Shown here one piece after another: positions 60,713 through 64,000 of a stretch of 64,000 nt of DNA (positions within the stretch are counted from its first letter, which is position 1; each line of letters opens with the position of its first letter). The stretch covers positions 124,001-188,000 of the forward strand of contig JALOBE010000001.1 in assembly GCA_023228425.1 (NCBI GenBank), given 5' to 3'. Below the pieces are notes generated by a model, which did no database searches, had not been told where the DNA came from, and saw only the letters and a list, made by a program, of their open reading frames with translations. This DNA is from Syntrophales bacterium (GTDB lineage Bacteria > Desulfobacterota > Syntrophia > Syntrophales > UBA2210). Made by a program: the position numbers and the translations under genes.

Positions 60713-61759
60713 ATGACCAATCTGTCCGTAAAACCCAATTCTTCAGAGATCGTTCTTTACCAGACCGAGGACGGCCGCACACGCATCCAGGTCCGGCTGG
60801 AGGATGAGACGGTCTGGCTGACGCAGAAGCTCATGGCAGAACTGTTCCAGAAGGATGTGCGGACCATCAACGAACATATCCGCAACATATTTGCGGAAGG
60901 GGAGTTGTCGCCGGAATCAGTTATCCGGAATTTCCGGATAACTGCCGCAGACGGCAAAACATATGATACCCAGCATTATAACCTGGATGTCATTATTTCC
61001 GTCGGCTATCGGGTGAAATCCCACCGAGGCACCCAGTTCCGCATCTGGGCCACCCAGAGGCTTCGGGAATACATCGTCAAGGGGTTCACCCTGGATGACG
61101 AGCGGCTCAAGCAGGCGGGCGGCGGCAACTATTTCGATGAACTTCTGGCCCGCATCCGGGACATCCGCGCCTCGGAAAAGGTCTTCTGGCGCAAGGTGCT
61201 CGATATTTACGCCACCAGCATTGACTATGACCCCAACACGGATACGTCCCGCCGTTTCTTCCAGATCGTTCAGAACAAGATGCACTGGGCCGCTGTCGGC
61301 CACACCGCCGCCGAGATCATCGCCGCCCGTGCCAATGCTAACAAGCCGCACATGGGGCTGACCTCCTGGACCGGGATCAGACCGACCCGGGAGGATATCG
61401 AAGTCGCCAAGAACTACCTGAGCGCAGAGGAACTGGACACGCTCAACCGGATTGTGGCTATGTACCTCGATTTTGCCGAACTTCAAGCCTTGAGCCGCAG
61501 GCCCATGTACATGAAGGACTGGATCGCCAAACTGGATGAATTTCTCAAGGTCAGCGAGCGGGATATACTTACCCATGCGGGTAAAATAAGCCACGAGGAG
61601 GCCGTTGAAAAGGCAAGGATTGAATATGAAAAATTCCGCAAACAGGCGCTGGAAGAACTCTCCCCGGTGGAACGACACTTTATCGAAGCGGTGAAGGAAG
61701 TGAAGAAACTGGAAAGGAATAAACCACGAACCACACAAAAAACACGAAAAAGAAAATAA
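60713..61759 (+). CDS. RhuM-family (virulence protein-like) protein
   Basis: A 348-residue protein. The N-terminal RhuM domain has EIVLYQTEDGRTRIQVRLED, LTQKLMAELFQKDVRTINEHI and the segment SVGYRVKSHRGTQFRIWATQ. A C-terminal extension (about 180-348) carries a helical region. RhuM was named from Salmonella but its biochemistry is unknown; the family is frequent in mobile and defence loci. It has no operon overlap with its neighbours and stands within the ATPase duplication. Confidence 0.87.
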   Translation: MTNLSVKPNSSEIVLYQTEDGRTRIQVRLEDETVWLTQKLMAELFQKDVRTINEHIRNIFAEGELSPESVIRNFRITAADGKTYDTQHYNLDVIISVGYRVKSHRGTQFRIWATQRLREYIVKGFTLDDERLKQAGGGNYFDELLARIRDIRASEKVFWRKVLDIYATSIDYDPNTDTSRRFFQIVQNKMHWAAVGHTAAEIIAARANANKPHMGLTSWTGIRPTREDIEVAKNYLSAEELDTLNRIVAMYLDFAELQALSRRPMYMKDWIAKLDEFLKVSERDILTHAGKISHEEAVEKARIEYEKFRKQALEELSPVERHFIEAVKEVKKLERNKPRTTQKTRKRK

Positions 61760-61801
61760 AGGACGCGATCTTCGGTCGAGTATTTCGAGTATTTCGTGGT
61801 T
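61722..61801. repeat. Inverted repeat flanking the RhuM gene 3' end
   Basis: AACCACGAA (61722-61730) and TTCGTGGTT (61793-61801) form a perfect 9-bp inverted repeat around the RhuM stop codon; the space between has related ACACGAA and ATTTCGAGT words. It resembles short intergenic palindromes common in deltaproteobacteria and may act as a weak terminator. Confidence 0.6.
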
Positions 61802-61815
61802 CAAAAGAGGTTTTT

Positions 61816-63450
61816 ATGCTGACTGTCTTACGAATTGGAAATTTCAAGGCCTTTGCCGAAACGCAGCGGATTCCTGTCCGTCCCTTGACCCTGATCTATG
61901 GGGCGAACAGTTCCGGGAAATCGAGCGTGCTGCACAGCCTGATTCTCGCCCGTCATGCGCAGGAGACGGGCGATCTGGATGTTCATCGTACCAATGTAGG
62001 CGGCGAATCGGTGGATCTGGGTGGGTTCCGTCAGTATGTTCATAGGCGTGAGGCCAATCGCCGGGTCGGGTGGGCCATGGACCTGGATACGAGTTCATTC
62101 AAGGACCGGCTCGCAGAAATTTTCGCGCCCGTAAAGCAGGTCACGATGATTCTCAACCTGGGTATCAGCCTGGACGATCAGGACCGCCCACTCCCGGAGT
62201 CAGTCCCTGAAATCCACACTTATGAACTTCTCGCTGATGGCCAGAGCCTTCTCCGGATGAGCCGCCGCAGAGACGGTAAACTTCAGCTCGACCGCTTGGA
62301 TCACGAACATCCTGTTTTTCAGGAAGTTATAAAGGCGATGGTCATGCTTTCTACCACGACCGAAACGATTCACCCGAAGGACTTTGAGAGTCTTGACAAG
62401 GCGATTGCCGAGCTTGTCCCAGAGGTGGTGGCAAAGAGCACGCAGTTTTTGCCGGACGGATTGGCGGAATCAAATGTCTTCAGCCCGGGTGGTCAGGCCA
62501 GGCTTTTTACGATCAGCAAAGCCCACAGAAAGGAGGAGTTGAGCGCGGCAGTGCGTTCTTTCCTTCCCCGCAAGATCGACGAAATTTTAAGAGGTGTTGG
62601 GCAGGTGGTCGCGGGTGAACTATCGCGGCTCAGATACTTGGGACCACTGCGATCTTATCCGCCGCGCCATCTGGCCTTTTCTCAACACCATGATCCGAAC
62701 TGGTATGCCGGCGGGGGCTACGCGTGGGACGTGATTCGTCGTGACGCAAGTGTTCGGAAACTGGTTAATGAATGGCTCTCCGCGCCTGATCGACTCCAGA
62801 CGCCATACGAGCTTCGTATACGCCATCTGCTAACAATTGACGACCTTGATGCGGATTACACCAAAGTAATTGAAACACTGGAACAGAGATTTGCCAGCGA
62901 TGAACCTTATGACTGGGATCTTTTCGGTGAAATCTATTCTGCACTGGAGAAAATTAAACAGAACGAAGCAAGGCTCACCGAAGTCCATGAACTCAATCTC
63001 GTCGATATGAGAAGTAATACGGTTGTCAGTCATCGAGATGTAGGAATTGGTGTGAGCCAAGTACTACCCGTACTGGTGACTTCTTATGCTTCGAAACACC
63101 AGATCGTCGCTATCGAGCAACCGGAAATCCATTTGCACCCAGCGCTCCAGGCCGACTTGGGAGACGTGTTCATCCAATCTGCGCTTGGCCCAGGCAGGAA
63201 CAGGTTCCTGATTGAAACGCATAGCGAACACTTGCTTTTGCGCGTAATGCGTCGGATGCGTGAAACCAGCAACGACGAACTGTCTGAAGGAGTTCCACCT
63301 ATCACTCCGAAGGACGTGTGTGTGTTGTTTGTACAGCCGAAAGGAACATCATCAGCAGTGCGCCATCTGGAATTGGATGAAGAGGGTCAACTCCTTGACG
63401 CGTGGCCGGGCGGCTTCTTTGAAGAAGGCTACCGGGAACGGTTTGCATGA
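61816..63450 (+). CDS. DUF3696 AAA-family ATPase
   Basis: A 544-residue ABC/SMC-like ATPase. Walker A YGANSSGKSSVLHSLILA (residues 28-45), a long middle part, then VAIEQPEIHLHPALQADLGD (signature and Walker B) and FLIETHSEHLLLRVM. The C-terminus WPGGFFEEGYRERF is the DUF3696 motif. Such ATPases pair with effectors in anti-phage systems. Its stop overlaps the start of an unknown partner by 4 bases. A near-identical 5' fragment lies at 60517. Confidence 0.9.
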   Translation: MLTVLRIGNFKAFAETQRIPVRPLTLIYGANSSGKSSVLHSLILARHAQETGDLDVHRTNVGGESVDLGGFRQYVHRREANRRVGWAMDLDTSSFKDRLAEIFAPVKQVTMILNLGISLDDQDRPLPESVPEIHTYELLADGQSLLRMSRRRDGKLQLDRLDHEHPVFQEVIKAMVMLSTTTETIHPKDFESLDKAIAELVPEVVAKSTQFLPDGLAESNVFSPGGQARLFTISKAHRKEELSAAVRSFLPRKIDEILRGVGQVVAGELSRLRYLGPLRSYPPRHLAFSQHHDPNWYAGGGYAWDVIRRDASVRKLVNEWLSAPDRLQTPYELRIRHLLTIDDLDADYTKVIETLEQRFASDEPYDWDLFGEIYSALEKIKQNEARLTEVHELNLVDMRSNTVVSHRDVGIGVSQVLPVLVTSYASKHQIVAIEQPEIHLHPALQADLGDVFIQSALGPGRNRFLIETHSEHLLLRVMRRMRETSNDELSEGVPPITPKDVCVLFVQPKGTSSAVRHLELDEEGQLLDAWPGGFFEEGYRERFA

Positions 63451-64000
63451 AGGAGGAACTGTCTGTGCTTTATGAATTTGCCATGACGCCTGACCTGTTC
63501 GACGCATCCGTAGCCAACTCAGACGGCAGAGCAAGCATTATTCTGGTCGAACTTTTGCGGGGGATAGCCGAAAACGGCCTATTGGCAACCCTCCATAAGG
63601 ATCGGTGGTTACGTCATGTAACAAAGAAGCGGGCAACGACGCTTTCACCCGCATTGAAAGATAAAGTCCTTACATGTCTTTCAGTGCTGCATGATCGGCA
63701 TCGGCTGGTTCGACATCCGAAGTGCATGGCTGGCGATCCCGGCAATGATAAAGAATGGTTGAACCTGGCCTTCGACTCGCATGACCGGATTCCCTTTCAC
63801 GCCATTGTCCTGAGCCAACCGTTAATAGACGGTTGCGGACGCGAATGCGATGCCTTGGTCGAGTTCTTTGGTTCTTTGGATTCAGCGCGGTGGAACAGTC
63901 GACGGAAGAGGACATTGCCGCTGACCAAATCGAATGCCGACTACCGCGCCGCTCTTGCTCCGATATTGCGTCATGCGAAATCCCTGGCGCTTATCGACCC
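63447..64000 (+). CDS. Unknown partner of the DUF3696 ATPase (5' part, runs off window)
   Basis: 184 codons are open to the window end without a stop. It starts MKEELSVLYEFAMTPDLFDA and ends ...LAPILRHAKSLALIDP. No conserved nuclease or HNH motif is visible in the part seen; the last segment (LRHAKSLALIDP) looks like a core strand of a phospholipase D-like or other alpha/beta fold, but this is weak. The ATGA overlap with the ATPase gene implies that the two products act together, perhaps as a two-gene defence module. Confidence 0.75.
   Translation, partial: MKEELSVLYEFAMTPDLFDASVANSDGRASIILVELLRGIAENGLLATLHKDRWLRHVTKKRATTLSPALKDKVLTCLSVLHDRHRLVRHPKCMAGDPGNDKEWLNLAFDSHDRIPFHAIVLSQPLIDGCGRECDALVEFFGSLDSARWNSRRKRTLPLTKSNADYRAALAPILRHAKSLALID

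Noticed and set aside
1..64000. CRISPR array, rRNA or tRNA genes
   Set aside because: No regularly spaced direct repeats, no tRNA-like cloverleaf with TTCRANNC, and no rRNA sequence were recognised.

Overview
The window is a contiguous stretch of a Gram-negative bacterial chromosome that includes the replication origin. LPS genes (kdsB, hldD), lipoprotein and murein enzymes, a short GNAT-type N-acetylglutamate synthase, an apparent selenocysteine enzyme and many deltaproteobacterial-looking genes suggest an anaerobic Desulfobacterota (Deltaproteobacteria) member, perhaps Syntrophales-like. That placement is inference. No rRNA, tRNA or CRISPR array was seen.

Left part (1-30 kb), mixed strands: queA (partial), a DUF2065 protein and mazG; a histone-deacetylase-like amidohydrolase coupled to a hydantoinase/oxoprolinase; gdhA; HNH and zinc-ribbon proteins; nadE, whose glutaminase catalytic Cys is Gly; an RdgC-like protein split into two overlapping genes; nadK-recN-GNAT-mltA; an acyl-CoA ligase; an HU gene with a strong terminator; a DegQ/HtrA protease; a sensor kinase with a sigma-54 regulator; yjbQ; a perfect parS site; and a minus-strand cluster of DegT aminotransferase, hldD, kdsB, an FAH-fold enzyme and an HhH-GPD glycosylase. 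An iron-containing alcohol dehydrogenase with an operator-like palindrome and a deleted TrmH/SpoU pseudogene complete it.

Origin region (30-42 kb), plus strand: rsmG-parA-parB-dnaA-dnaN-gyrB-gyrA-archease-rtcB. The 126-bp dnaA-dnaN gap carries a TATCAACA-type DnaA box, a run of DnaA-trio triplets and an AT tract, the arrangement of a bacterial unwinding element. Three more boxes of the same type precede dnaA. From 42 to 52 kb come trxB, a FmdB zinc ribbon, lgt, a CoA-disulfide-reductase/NADH-oxidase-like flavoprotein whose active-site Cys codon is an in-frame UGA followed by a bacterial SECIS-like hairpin, a rubrerythrin-like protein, PPi-type phosphofructokinase, and glpK-glpD with a Crp/Fnr regulator and a CRP-type palindrome.

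Right part (52.5-64 kb) is a defence island: an excisionase-like HTH gene, a frameshifted remnant of a putative CARF-like regulator, a type I restriction-modification system (hsdR, hsdM, hsdS) with an embedded DUF1016 nuclease gene, a DUF3800 gene, a decayed ATPase start, a RhuM-family gene, and a full-length DUF3696 ATPase coupled to an unknown partner that runs off the window. Two families of intergenic inverted-repeat (MITE-like) elements are scattered through the window. They extend several reading frames spuriously and mislead start-codon calls.
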